From Desulfobacterales bacterium (GTDB lineage Bacteria; Desulfobacterota; Desulfobacteria; Desulfobacterales; JAHIVH01), in the NCBI GenBank assembly GCA_020056645.1, contig JAGVHJ010000384.1:1-5201 (forward strand): a stretch of DNA of 5,201 nt, in the 5' to 3' direction. Shown here in pieces: positions 1 through 5,201 of the stretch. The notes beneath the pieces are model-generated. The model ran no database searches. It was not told where the DNA came from and worked only from the letters and a program-made list of their open reading frames with translations. How positions within the stretch are numbered: the first letter of the stretch is position 1; every line of letters starts with the position of its first letter. A program made the translations under genes and the position numbers.

Positions 1-25
1 ACATTAGGTAGTATTTGATCTATTT

Positions 26-63
26 AAAAAAAAAGAGCGGGATTTTTTTCAACCCCGCTCTTT
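26..63 (-). terminator. Rho-independent terminator of the PEP-CTERM gene
   Basis: A perfect 10-bp stem pairs 32-41 (AAAGAGCGGG) with 54-63 (CCCGCTCTTT) around a 12-nt loop. Read on the minus strand, the stem is followed by a run of nine U (complement of the A run at 26-34). It begins 25 bases beyond the stop codon of the minus-strand gene. The plus-strand side lacks a T run after the stem, so the signal is directional. Confidence 0.92.
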
Positions 64-87
64 CATGATCTTAATGATGATAGCGAA

Positions 88-759
88 CTACTTGTTTATT
101 CTTTTCCGTGCACCGGCAATACCGATTAAACCAAGAGCCATCAGGAGCATGGTGGTTGGTTCAGGGACGGGGTTCAAAGGTGCGCCTGGTTCAAAATCAA
201 GTCTAATAGTCGCATAATCGATGACAGCGGCCCAACTGTTCGCTGCATTCTGGACATCAAGCTCCAAATAAAAACCATTGCTGTTTGTTAAGGCGTTTAA
301 AAGACCAGTACTGAAGTTGAATGTGGTTAAGCTCCAGCCTCTTAGAGAAGCGGTGGTGCCATTCGCCGCAGCAGTGTCCCAGGTGGATACGTTGCCGCCG
401 TCTGACCCTGAAAGTGTTCCCGCATACTCCCTGTTGCTTCCGAAATTAAAAAATACTTCCATCACGTCAGAAGGATCAATATCCCACGCCTGGATAGTCA
501 TTGAACCGGAAAGAGCGCTCAAAAGTTCATTCGGAAGTGTGTAGTCCCATGCAATCCATCCCAGACTATTGGTATAGGGTGATGATATACCTGAATTAGT
601 TCTAAAAACATAGTGGTCCATATTGGTCGCAACGTCATATGCGTCTCGGTCATAGGCATAATCCTGATCTCCGGCAGTGGCATTGTACGTTAAGGCGCTG
701 GCTGAACCTGCAAATCCAAAAAACATTAATAAAATGAATAAAATTGGAAGTTTTTTCAT
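88..759 (-). CDS. PEP-CTERM sorting-domain secreted protein
   Basis: A 223-residue exported protein. Residues 1-22 form a signal peptide (MKK, a hydrophobic run rich in Leu, Ile and Phe, then ASA before the likely cleavage site). Residues 23-190 are a Ser/Thr/Asn/Asp-rich, cysteine-free region with alternating strand-like stretches, of unknown fold and function. The C-terminus has the full tripartite sorting signal: VPEP at 198-201, a hydrophobic segment at about 203-216, and a basic tail (ARKR at 217-220). In known systems such tails are recognised by an inner-membrane exosortase, and the proteins are linked to exopolysaccharide, biofilm or floc production. No exosortase lies in this window. 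The reading frame stays open up to 870, but the ATG at 759 is chosen because a signal peptide starts there and AGGAG lies 7 bases upstream. The role of the mature domain is unrecognised. It is monocistronic, with its own terminator. Confidence 0.92.
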   Translation of the reverse strand: MKKLPILFILLMFFGFAGSASALTYNATAGDQDYAYDRDAYDVATNMDHYVFRTNSGISSPYTNSLGWIAWDYTLPNELLSALSGSMTIQAWDIDPSDVMEVFFNFGSNREYAGTLSGSDGGNVSTWDTAAANGTTASLRGWSLTTFNFSTGLLNALTNSNGFYLELDVQNAANSWAAVIDYATIRLDFEPGAPLNPVPEPTTMLLMALGLIGIAGARKRINK

Positions 760-766
760 TTCTACT

Positions 767-771
767 CTCCT
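767..771 (-). promoter_or_regulatory. Shine-Dalgarno site that fixes the PEP-CTERM start
   Basis: On the minus strand AGGAG (within AAAGGAGAG) sits 7 bases before the ATG at 759. This supports the 223-residue product over the 260-residue one that would start at 870, which has no comparable site and would bury the signal peptide. Confidence 0.88.
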
Positions 772-816
772 TTGTTTGTTAAAAAGTTTAAAAAATAATT
801 TATAATAAGTTATAAA

Positions 817-840
817 TCGAATATTCATTCGTCGAATATT
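817..840. repeat. Two direct 9-bp repeats upstream of the PEP-CTERM gene
   Basis: TCGAATATT occurs at 817-825 and again at 832-840, 15 bp apart start to start. The first copy overlaps the perfect 8-bp palindrome GAATATTC (819-826). The pair lies 58-81 bp before the PEP-CTERM start codon, where an operator could sit. In such AT-rich DNA it could also be chance, and no regulator family is assigned. Confidence 0.35.
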
Positions 841-870
841 TTGAAAAGCATCATAGCAGAATTTATACAA

Positions 871-887
871 TATTACATCGTGTAATA
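871..887. promoter_or_regulatory. Candidate operator: 17-bp palindrome TATTACA-TCG-TGTAATA
   Basis: Perfect 7-bp arms (871-877 and 881-887) surround a 3-bp centre. It lies 112 bp upstream of the PEP-CTERM start codon and just upstream of the -10-like TATGAT at 855-850, overlapping where a -35 would fall. The TACA/TGTA half-sites resemble those bound by BlaI/MecI/CopY-type repressors, but those operators normally have a 2-bp centre, so the assignment is open. A short stem-loop in a transcript is the alternative. Confidence 0.4.
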
Positions 888-1035
888 ATAAAAATATTTT
901 TTATTTTAATTTCAATCTATTATATATGATCCTAATAAAAATATCTTTCGGATAATAATGGTTGGTTGTCAATGTGTGAAGCATATTGTATACAATTGTG
1001 AAAAAGATTGCCTGTTATTGCCTATAATCGTTATA

Positions 1036-1175
1036 CTCGATATTCAAGTTTTTAGGAAATTTGTTCAAATCCAAGGCGGAAAAAAATTGACCGCAGGAAT
1101 ACATGGCGTATTTCGAGGATCAATTTTTTTTCCAACGCCGGAGTTGGGGAAATTAACAAAAACTTGAACATCGAG
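1036..1175. mobile_element. 140-bp palindromic element, copy 1 (MITE-like or structured RNA)
   Basis: The whole stretch is a near-continuous imperfect palindrome. The terminal arms 1036-1053 (CTCGATATTCAAGTTTTT) and 1158-1175 pair at 17 of 18 positions. The inner arms 1078-1090 and 1120-1132 pair over 13 positions with one G-T. The apex GGAATAC (1096-1102) pairs with GTATTTC (1108-1114) around a 5-nt loop. An asymmetric internal loop (CCGCA opposite GAGG) separates apex from inner arms. TTATA stands directly outside both ends (1031-1035 and 1176-1180), like a target-site duplication. It shares the motifs ACCGCAGGAATACATGG (1090-1106) and TATTTCGAGGAT (1109-1120) with the copy at 4944-5083, in the same orientation. 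It encodes no protein of its own. Confidence 0.75.
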
Positions 1176-1183
1176 TTATATAG

Positions 1184-1231
1184 AAATTCCAGCATGCGCC
1201 TTATATAAAGGGCTTTTTCTCTCTGGAATTT
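1184..1231 (+). promoter_or_regulatory. Structured cusA leader with a terminator-like hairpin
   Basis: A 9-bp perfect inverted repeat, AAATTCCAG (1184-1192) and CTGGAATTT (1223-1231), encloses a smaller hairpin GCCTT/AAGGGC-type (1198-1202 with 1209-1213, one G-T). That inner hairpin is followed at once by TTTTT (1214-1218), as in an intrinsic terminator. It lies 40 bp before the cusA ATG. It could be a weak terminator, an attenuator deciding entry into cusA, or simply a stem-loop; the inner stem is only 5 bp. Confidence 0.35.
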
Positions 1232-1271
1232 GATATTTTTCTATTTTTCAAGCGGTAATAATGAATTCCTT

Positions 1272-4200
1272 ATGTTGAAAAGCATCATCTCCTTTTCCTC
1301 CCACAACAGGCTCATCGTCATCGGTATTGTGGCCGCCACGGTCATTTTCGCATTTTACACCCTGAAAAATATCGCCCTGGACGCCATTCCGGACCTGAGC
1401 GACACCCAAGTGATCATCTTTTCCAAGTGGGACCGAAGCCCCGATATCATCGAAGACCAAGTGACCTATCCGATCATTTCGGCCCTCCTGGGCGCACCCC
1501 ATGTGAAAGCGGTCCGGGGATTTTCCGATTTCGGCTTTTCCTATGTCTATGTGATTTTCACGGACGGAACGGATATTTACTGGGCCAGGAGCCGGGTCCT
1601 CGAATATCTTTCGAAGATTCAAGGATCGCTTCCGCCAGGAGTGAAAACCGAGATCGGGCCGGACGCGAGCGGGGTGGGGTGGGTCTACCAATATGTGCTT
1701 GTCGACAAAAACGGAAAATATGATCTGGCCTATCTCCGCTCCATCCAGGACTGGAACCTGAAATACGCCATCCAGAGCGTTCCCGGCGTATCGGAGGTGG
1801 CGGGTGTCGGCGGTTTCGAAAAACAGTATCAGATCATCGTCGACCCCAATCTTCTTCATACCTATAAACTCTCCCTGATGGATATCGCCGAATCGATCCG
1901 GCGAAACAACAACGAAACCGGTGGCAGGCTCATCGAATGGTCGGGAAAAGAGTTCATGGTTCGGGCCAGGGGCTATATCAAGGATGTGGAAGAGCTGAAA
2001 AAAATCGCCGTGAAAGAAAAAGGGGGCTCTCCCGTATTCCTTGGCAATGTGGCGACCATCACCACAGGCCCGCAGCTTCGAAGGGGCCTTGCCGATTTTA
2101 ACGGCCAGGGCGACGCGGTGGGCGGAATCGTCATCATCCGCCATAAAGAGAACGCCTTGAATGTCATCGAACGGGTAAAACAAAAAATGGAGGATACCCG
2201 GCCTTCGCTTCCCGATGGCGTTGAAATCGTTCCGGTCTATGACCGCTCGACCCTGATCAAGGAATCGATCGAGAATTTAAAGCACGATCTGATCATGGAG
2301 ATGGTGATTGTGAGTGTCGTGATTCTGATCTTTTTATGGCACTTCCCTTCGGCGATCGTTCCCATCATCACCATTCCGGTTTCGGTGATTGTCGCCTTTA
2401 TCCCAATGTATTTCTTGGGTATTTCATCCAACATCATGAGCCTGACCGGCATAGCCATATCCATCGGTGTTCTCGTGGACGGGGCCATCGTGGAGGTTGA
2501 AAACGCCTATAAAAAGATCGAACTCTGGAATGAAAACGGGCGGGTGGGCGATTTCCACACAGTTCGGCTCGAAGCCCTGATGGAGGTGGGGCCGAGCGTT
2601 TTCTTTTCGCTTCTCGTCATCGCCGTCTCTTTTTTGCCGGTGTTTACGCTGATCGATCAGGAAGGGCGGCTCTTTACTCCCTTAGCATGGACAAAAACCC
2701 TTGCGTTGGGAACGGCGGCCCTTCTTGCCGTAACCCTCGATCCGGCGGTCCGAATGCTTTTTACGCGAGTAGATCCGTTGTCGATAAAACCCCGGTTTCT
2801 CTCTTCCATGATCAACTCGGTAATGATTGGGAAGTACTACCCGGAAGAAAAACATCCGGTCAGCCGACTCCTTTTTTTCCTTTATGAAAAACCGTGCCGA
2901 TGGGTCCTTGATCATCCCAAATCGGTGATAGCAGGGGCGGTTCTTTTAATGCTCCTCTCGGTTCCGGTCTATTTCAAGTTGGGAAAAGAGTTTATGCCCC
3001 CTTTGAACGAAGGCACGATTCTCTATATGCCGACCACTCTTCCCGGCATCTCGGTCACCCAGGCCCGGGAGCTTCTTCTGCTTCAGGATAAGATTTTGAA
3101 AAGCTTTCCTGAGGTTGAAACCGTATTCGGAAAGGCGGGCCGGGCTGACACATCGACCGACCCCGCGCCTTTTTCCATGATGGAGACGACCATTCAGCTG
3201 AAACCGGCAAACCAGTGGCGGGAAAAGGAGCGCTTCTACGCCTCCTGGCCGGAAGTTTTTAAAACGGTGTTAAGACGCATCTGGCCGGACCGGATCTCTT
3301 ATGAAGAACTGATCACCCTCATGGACAAATCTCTCCAGATACCGGGAAGCACCAACGCCTGGACCATGCCCATCAAGGGAAGAATCGACATGCTCTCGAC
3401 CGGTGTCCGGACCCCCTTGGGAATAAAAGTCCTGGGATCGGACCTCATGGAGATTCAGCGGATCGGAGAGGAGATTGAGTCGCTCATCAAGCCCATCAAA
3501 GGCACCAGAAGCGTTTTCGCTGAGCGCGTGGGGGGTGGCTATTATGTGGATTTCGTCCCCAAACGGGAGGCCCTTGCCCGGTACAACCTGACGGTGGATG
3601 ATCTTCAATGGACCATCATGAGCGCCGTGGGCGGTGAAACCATATCGACCACCATCGAAGGCCGGGAACGCTATTCGATCAATCTCCGATACCCCAGGGA
3701 ACTCCGGTCAAACATTGATGAATTGAAGCGCGTTCTTCTGTCGACCCGTGACGGAAACCACATCCCCATCGGCGAAGTCGCGGATATTTTCATCAGCACC
3801 GGACCCGCCATGATCCGGGACGAAAACGGCAAACTGGCTGGATATGTCTACGTGGATATCAAGGACCGGGATATGGGGGCCTATGTGGCGGAGGCAAAGG
3901 CCGTGGTTTTCAAGTCGGTCCAATTCCCGGAAGGCTATACGGTGCTCTTCAGCGGCCAGTACGAAAACATGGAACGGGTCACGGAACGGCTGAAGATCGT
4001 GGTTCCCCTGACCCTCTTCTTGATCTTCATCCTTTTATATATCAACACGAAGTCAGGTATAAAGGCAGCCATCGTCATGCTGGCCGTACCCTTTTCAGCC
4101 ATCGGGGCCGTGTGGCTCATGTATTTTCTGGATTATCACATCTCCATCGCCGCCTGGGTCGGCATGATCGCGCTTATGGGCCTGGACGCGGAAACCGGCG

Positions 4201-4505
4201 TTTTCATGCTTCTTTTCCTCGATCTTTCTTATCATGAAGCCCAAAAAAAAGGAATTCACACCCTTTCCGGCCTGAAAGAGGCGATCATCCATGGCGCGGT
4301 CAAGCGAATCCGCCCCAAGATCATGACCGTCATGGCCACCGCCATGGGCCTCATGCCCATCATGTGGTCCATCGGAACCGGCGCGGATGTGATGAAACGC
4401 ATCGCCGCCCCCATGGTGGGCGGCCTCTTCACCTCCTTTATCCTGGAGCTGCTGGTCTATCCGGCGATTTACCTCCTGTGGAAACGAAAAGAAAATCATT
4501 TATGA
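1272..4505 (+). CDS. cusA: CusA/CzcA-family heavy-metal RND efflux pump, copper/silver type
   Basis: A 1077-residue inner-membrane proton antiporter that, in the known Cus system, takes Cu(I)/Ag(I) from the periplasm (and possibly the cytoplasm) and passes it to an outer-membrane channel through the CusB adaptor. It is close to E. coli CusA in length (1047) and aligns end to end. TM1 is about 13-32, the first periplasmic loop about 33-340, TM2-6 about 341-490, TM7 about 552-568, the second loop about 570-905, and TM8-12 about 907-1069. The metal-binding methionine triad is present: M586 (YMPTTLPG), M636 (FSMMETT) and M707 (RIDMLSTG), matching CusA M573, M623 and M672. Proton-relay residues D403 (LVDGAIVEVEN), E974 (GLDAETG) and K1016 (IRPKIMTV) match D405, E939 and K984. 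The CzcA-specific Asp before the TM4 Asp is Ser397, favouring monovalent metals. The stretch between M636 and M707 is about 22 residues longer than in E. coli. The ATG at 1272 is chosen over the in-frame TTG at 1230 because MLKSIISFSSHNR aligns with the CusA N-terminus; there is no strong ribosome site. No cusB or cusC adjoins it. Confidence 0.95.
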   Translation: MLKSIISFSSHNRLIVIGIVAATVIFAFYTLKNIALDAIPDLSDTQVIIFSKWDRSPDIIEDQVTYPIISALLGAPHVKAVRGFSDFGFSYVYVIFTDGTDIYWARSRVLEYLSKIQGSLPPGVKTEIGPDASGVGWVYQYVLVDKNGKYDLAYLRSIQDWNLKYAIQSVPGVSEVAGVGGFEKQYQIIVDPNLLHTYKLSLMDIAESIRRNNNETGGRLIEWSGKEFMVRARGYIKDVEELKKIAVKEKGGSPVFLGNVATITTGPQLRRGLADFNGQGDAVGGIVIIRHKENALNVIERVKQKMEDTRPSLPDGVEIVPVYDRSTLIKESIENLKHDLIMEMVIVSVVILIFLWHFPSAIVPIITIPVSVIVAFIPMYFLGISSNIMSLTGIAISIGVLVDGAIVEVENAYKKIELWNENGRVGDFHTVRLEALMEVGPSVFFSLLVIAVSFLPVFTLIDQEGRLFTPLAWTKTLALGTAALLAVTLDPAVRMLFTRVDPLSIKPRFLSSMINSVMIGKYYPEEKHPVSRLLFFLYEKPCRWVLDHPKSVIAGAVLLMLLSVPVYFKLGKEFMPPLNEGTILYMPTTLPGISVTQARELLLLQDKILKSFPEVETVFGKAGRADTSTDPAPFSMMETTIQLKPANQWREKERFYASWPEVFKTVLRRIWPDRISYEELITLMDKSLQIPGSTNAWTMPIKGRIDMLSTGVRTPLGIKVLGSDLMEIQRIGEEIESLIKPIKGTRSVFAERVGGGYYVDFVPKREALARYNLTVDDLQWTIMSAVGGETISTTIEGRERYSINLRYPRELRSNIDELKRVLLSTRDGNHIPIGEVADIFISTGPAMIRDENGKLAGYVYVDIKDRDMGAYVAEAKAVVFKSVQFPEGYTVLFSGQYENMERVTERLKIVVPLTLFLIFILLYINTKSGIKAAIVMLAVPFSAIGAVWLMYFLDYHISIAAWVGMIALMGLDAETGVFMLLFLDLSYHEAQKKGIHTLSGLKEAIIHGAVKRIRPKIMTVMATAMGLMPIMWSIGTGADVMKRIAAPMVGGLFTSFILELLVYPAIYLLWKRKENHL

Positions 4506-4508
4506 GAT

Positions 4509-4520
4509 CCCCCCCCCCCC
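4509..4520. repeat. 12-C homopolymer run just after cusA
   Basis: Twelve consecutive C begin 3 bases after the cusA TGA (4503-4505). Such runs are prone to slippage in replication and to sequencing length errors. Because it follows the stop codon, a length change would not alter CusA, but it could affect the 3' end of the transcript. Confidence 0.95.
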
Positions 4521-4544
4521 TCTTCATTGGGATGTGTCTCCACC

Positions 4545-4568
4545 GGCCCTGCCGGGGGCCAACTTTTT
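4545..4568 (+). terminator. Possible weak terminator of cusA
   Basis: A 5-bp all-GC stem, GGCCC (4545-4549) with GGGCC (4556-4560), is followed 3 bases later by TTTTT (4564-4568). It sits 40 bases after the stop codon, as expected for an intrinsic terminator, but the stem is short. The T run is also part of a second inverted repeat AACTTTT/AAAAGTT (4561-4567 with 4570-4576). Confidence 0.4.
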
Positions 4569-4781
4569 GAAAAGTTTGACAAACATATTTAAAAAAAGCG
4601 GTGACATCATCTGAACAATCAAAACGCTTTCTAAGCCCAACGCCCCAACCCATTTGTCCAGATTTTTAAATCTGGCCGCCGGCTTGAATGATCATCATAA
4701 TAAAATACCTATTACAAAATCACATTCACTGTATGACATTGAGTTTGTAATGGTCTTTTCGGGTGTGAGGAGCTCTTTTAT

Positions 4782-4814
4782 ATGAGAAATAAATGTTGCT
4801 TTTTTTCAAAATAA
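4782..4814 (+). CDS. Possible 10-codon leader peptide or gene-start remnant
   Basis: AGGAG (4768-4772) stands 9 bases before an ATG that opens a 10-residue frame, MRNKCCFFSK, ending in TAA. The ribosome-site spacing is ideal and better than that of cusA. The peptide holds adjacent cysteines and the frame lies in the loop of a long-range inverted repeat (4755-4765 with 4849-4858). It may be a leader peptide, the surviving start of a lost gene, or chance; the coding case is weak. Confidence 0.15.
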   Translation: MRNKCCFFSK

Positions 4815-4878
4815 TTGCTTTTTATTGAAGTCACATAAAAACATCGCCCGCCCGAAAGAGATTTCATAATACTTGAAC

Positions 4879-4913
4879 AATGCCGTGAGATGCAGTAACT
4901 GTAGTGCGGCATT
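4879..4913. repeat. Nested stem-loop upstream of palindromic element copy 2
   Basis: AATGCCG (4879-4885) is perfectly complementary to CGGCATT (4907-4913), and the 21-nt interval carries a further inverted repeat TGCAGT/ACTGTA (4891-4896 with 4898-4903, one G-T). No T run follows, so it is not a plain terminator. It ends 30 bp before the 140-bp element and its function is unknown. Confidence 0.45.
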
Positions 4914-4943
4914 TCGTAAATCGGATCGCCTTCAATCTATTTA

Positions 4944-5083
4944 GTGCCCGAACGAAAATCAGGATTTTTTTCAAGTTCAAGGAAGGCGAAAATTTCAACC
5001 GCAGGAATACATGGAACTATTTCGAGGATTCAAATTTGAGCCTGACGCAGAAATTGGGAAAAAAGAGGGCTTTCGTTCAGGCG
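4944..5083. mobile_element. 140-bp palindromic element, copy 2 (MITE-like or structured RNA)
   Basis: It has the same length, orientation and layout as the copy at 1036-1175. Terminal arms 4945-4957 (TGCCCGAACGAAA) and 5071-5083 pair at 12 of 13 positions, counting one G-T. Inner arms 4984-4998 and 5029-5043 pair at 12 of 15. The apex GGAATA (5004-5009) pairs with TATTTC (5018-5023). The shared core motifs occur at 4998-5014 and 5018-5029, offsets 55 and 75 of the element against 55 and 74 in copy 1. CTATTTA flanks it exactly on both sides (4937-4943 and 5084-5090). The terminal arms are unlike those of copy 1 although each pair is self-complementary. It ends 47 bp before the prepilin ATG. 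Confidence 0.75.
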
Positions 5084-5130
5084 CTATTTACAAGAACGGT
5101 TAATCGGAAACAAACAGAGGTTTAAGAAAA

Positions 5131-5201
5131 ATGAACAACAACAAAGGGTTTACGCTCATTGAACTGATGGTGGTGCTGGTCATCCTAGGGATTTTGGCGT
5201 C
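5131..5201 (+). CDS. Type IV prepilin / type II secretion pseudopilin, N-terminal part
   Basis: Only the first 23 complete codons lie in the window; the gene continues past the edge. The product starts with a short hydrophilic leader, MNNNKG, followed by FTLIELMVVLVILGILA. This is the class III prepilin signal: the prepilin peptidase PilD/GspO cleaves after the Gly at position 6 and methylates the following Phe, and the Glu at mature position 5 is the conserved assembly residue. The hydrophobic helix that follows anchors the subunit in the inner membrane and packs in the pilus or pseudopilus core. The sequence would suit a GspG- or GspH-like pseudopilin or a minor or major pilin, and these cannot be told apart from the N-terminus. 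AGAGG (5116-5120) lies 10 bases before the ATG. The palindromic element ends 47 bp upstream. Confidence 0.87.
   Translation, partial: MNNNKGFTLIELMVVLVILGILA

Larger units (their letters stand above)
760..1271. other. Divergent intergenic region between the PEP-CTERM gene and cusA
   Basis: This 512-bp, strongly AT-rich spacer contains no convincing gene. From left to right it holds the PEP-CTERM ribosome site, two direct copies of TCGAATATT (817-825 and 832-840), a palindrome at 871-887, the 140-bp palindromic element at 1036-1175, and a hairpin-rich cusA leader at 1184-1231. A -10-like TATGAT lies on the minus strand at 855-850 and a -10-like TATAAT on the plus strand at 1023-1028. Neither has a good -35 at normal spacing, so no promoter is called. 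If the 1023-1028 box were used, the transcript would run through the whole palindromic element before cusA. Confidence 0.7.
4506..5130. other. Intergenic region between cusA and the prepilin gene
   Basis: A 625-bp stretch with no convincing gene. It contains a 12-C run (4509-4520), a possible cusA terminator (4545-4568), and a perfect 8-bp stem CCAGATTT/AAATCTGG (4658-4665 with 4668-4675) with a 2-nt gap and no T run. It also has an inverted repeat ATTACAAA/TTTGTAAT (4711-4718 with 4744-4751), a long-range inverted repeat CTTTTCGGGTG/CGCCCGAAAG (4755-4765 with 4849-4858), a nested hairpin (4879-4913) and the second palindromic element (4944-5083). No clear sigma-70 or sigma-54 promoter is seen for the prepilin gene. 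Confidence 0.7.

Noticed and set aside
760..870. Upstream extension of the PEP-CTERM protein to 870
   Set aside because: It would place 37 charged, AT-driven residues before a classic signal peptide and ignore the well-spaced AGGAG before 759.
958..1167. 69-residue plus-strand open frame
   Set aside because: Most of it runs through the palindromic element copy 1, no ribosome site is evident, and the residues resemble no family. It is explained by the element.
1031..1182. CRISPR array
   Set aside because: There are only two widely spaced copies in the window, each a palindrome of 140 bp, with no regular short repeat-spacer pattern and no cas genes.
1230..1271. TTG at 1230 as the cusA start, adding 14 residues
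   Set aside because: The extra residues have no counterpart in CusA, and the TTG lies inside the inverted repeat of the leader. The ATG at 1272 aligns with the family N-terminus.
1248..2183. 311-residue minus-strand open frame opposite cusA
   Set aside because: It is antisense to a clearly conserved transporter region, has no recognisable domain, and is His/Asp-rich as expected for the complement of a GC-rich gene.
4095..4499. 134-residue minus-strand frame rich in His and Gly, which could look like a metal-binding protein
   Set aside because: The His/Gly/Asp pattern is the reverse complement of conserved Met/Ala/Ile codons in the CusA C-terminal membrane segments; it has no independent support.
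4593..4632. Minus-strand terminator from AAAGCG/CGCTTT followed by a U run
   Set aside because: The stem is only about 6-7 bp with a 24-nt loop and there is no minus-strand gene upstream for it to terminate.
4904..5125. 73-residue plus-strand open frame before the prepilin gene
   Set aside because: It covers palindromic element copy 2. The two elements do not encode matching proteins despite sharing DNA motifs, so a coding explanation is unlikely.

Overview
The window carries two complete genes and the first 71 bases of a third, separated by unusually long AT-rich spacers. Three features point to a Gram-negative bacterium: an RND-type metal efflux pump, a PEP-CTERM sorting signal (which implies an exosortase elsewhere in the genome) and a type IV prepilin/pseudopilin start. 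The gene mix and the GC-rich coding / AT-rich intergenic contrast would suit a Desulfobacterota-type organism, but that is inference and no taxonomic marker is present.

Layout. On the minus strand, 759-88 encodes a 223-residue secreted PEP-CTERM protein with a good Shine-Dalgarno and a strong intrinsic terminator (26-63). A 512-bp non-coding gap (760-1271) follows. It holds a 17-bp palindrome near the PEP-CTERM promoter side, a 140-bp palindromic element (1036-1175), and a structured leader just before the next gene. On the plus strand, 1272-4505 encodes a full-length CusA/CzcA-family heavy-metal RND transporter with the CusA copper/silver methionine triad and proton-relay residues. No periplasmic adaptor (cusB) or outer-membrane channel (cusC) gene adjoins it in the window. 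A 625-bp gap (4506-5130) begins with a 12-C run 3 bases after the cusA stop, contains several stem-loops, and ends with a second 140-bp palindromic element (4944-5083). A prepilin gene starts at 5131 and runs off the edge.

The main point of interest is the pair of 140-bp elements. They have the same length, lie in the same orientation on either side of cusA, and share an identical 17-nt and an identical 12-nt core motif at matching internal positions. Each is flanked by its own short direct repeat (TTATA; CTATTTA). Their arms differ in sequence between copies, yet each copy's arms stay complementary to each other. This looks like a structured mobile element or structured RNA family rather than ordinary spacer.

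The three genes do not form an obvious pathway. Two concern the cell surface (a sorted extracellular protein and a pilin-like protein) and one concerns metal export, each apparently transcribed on its own.
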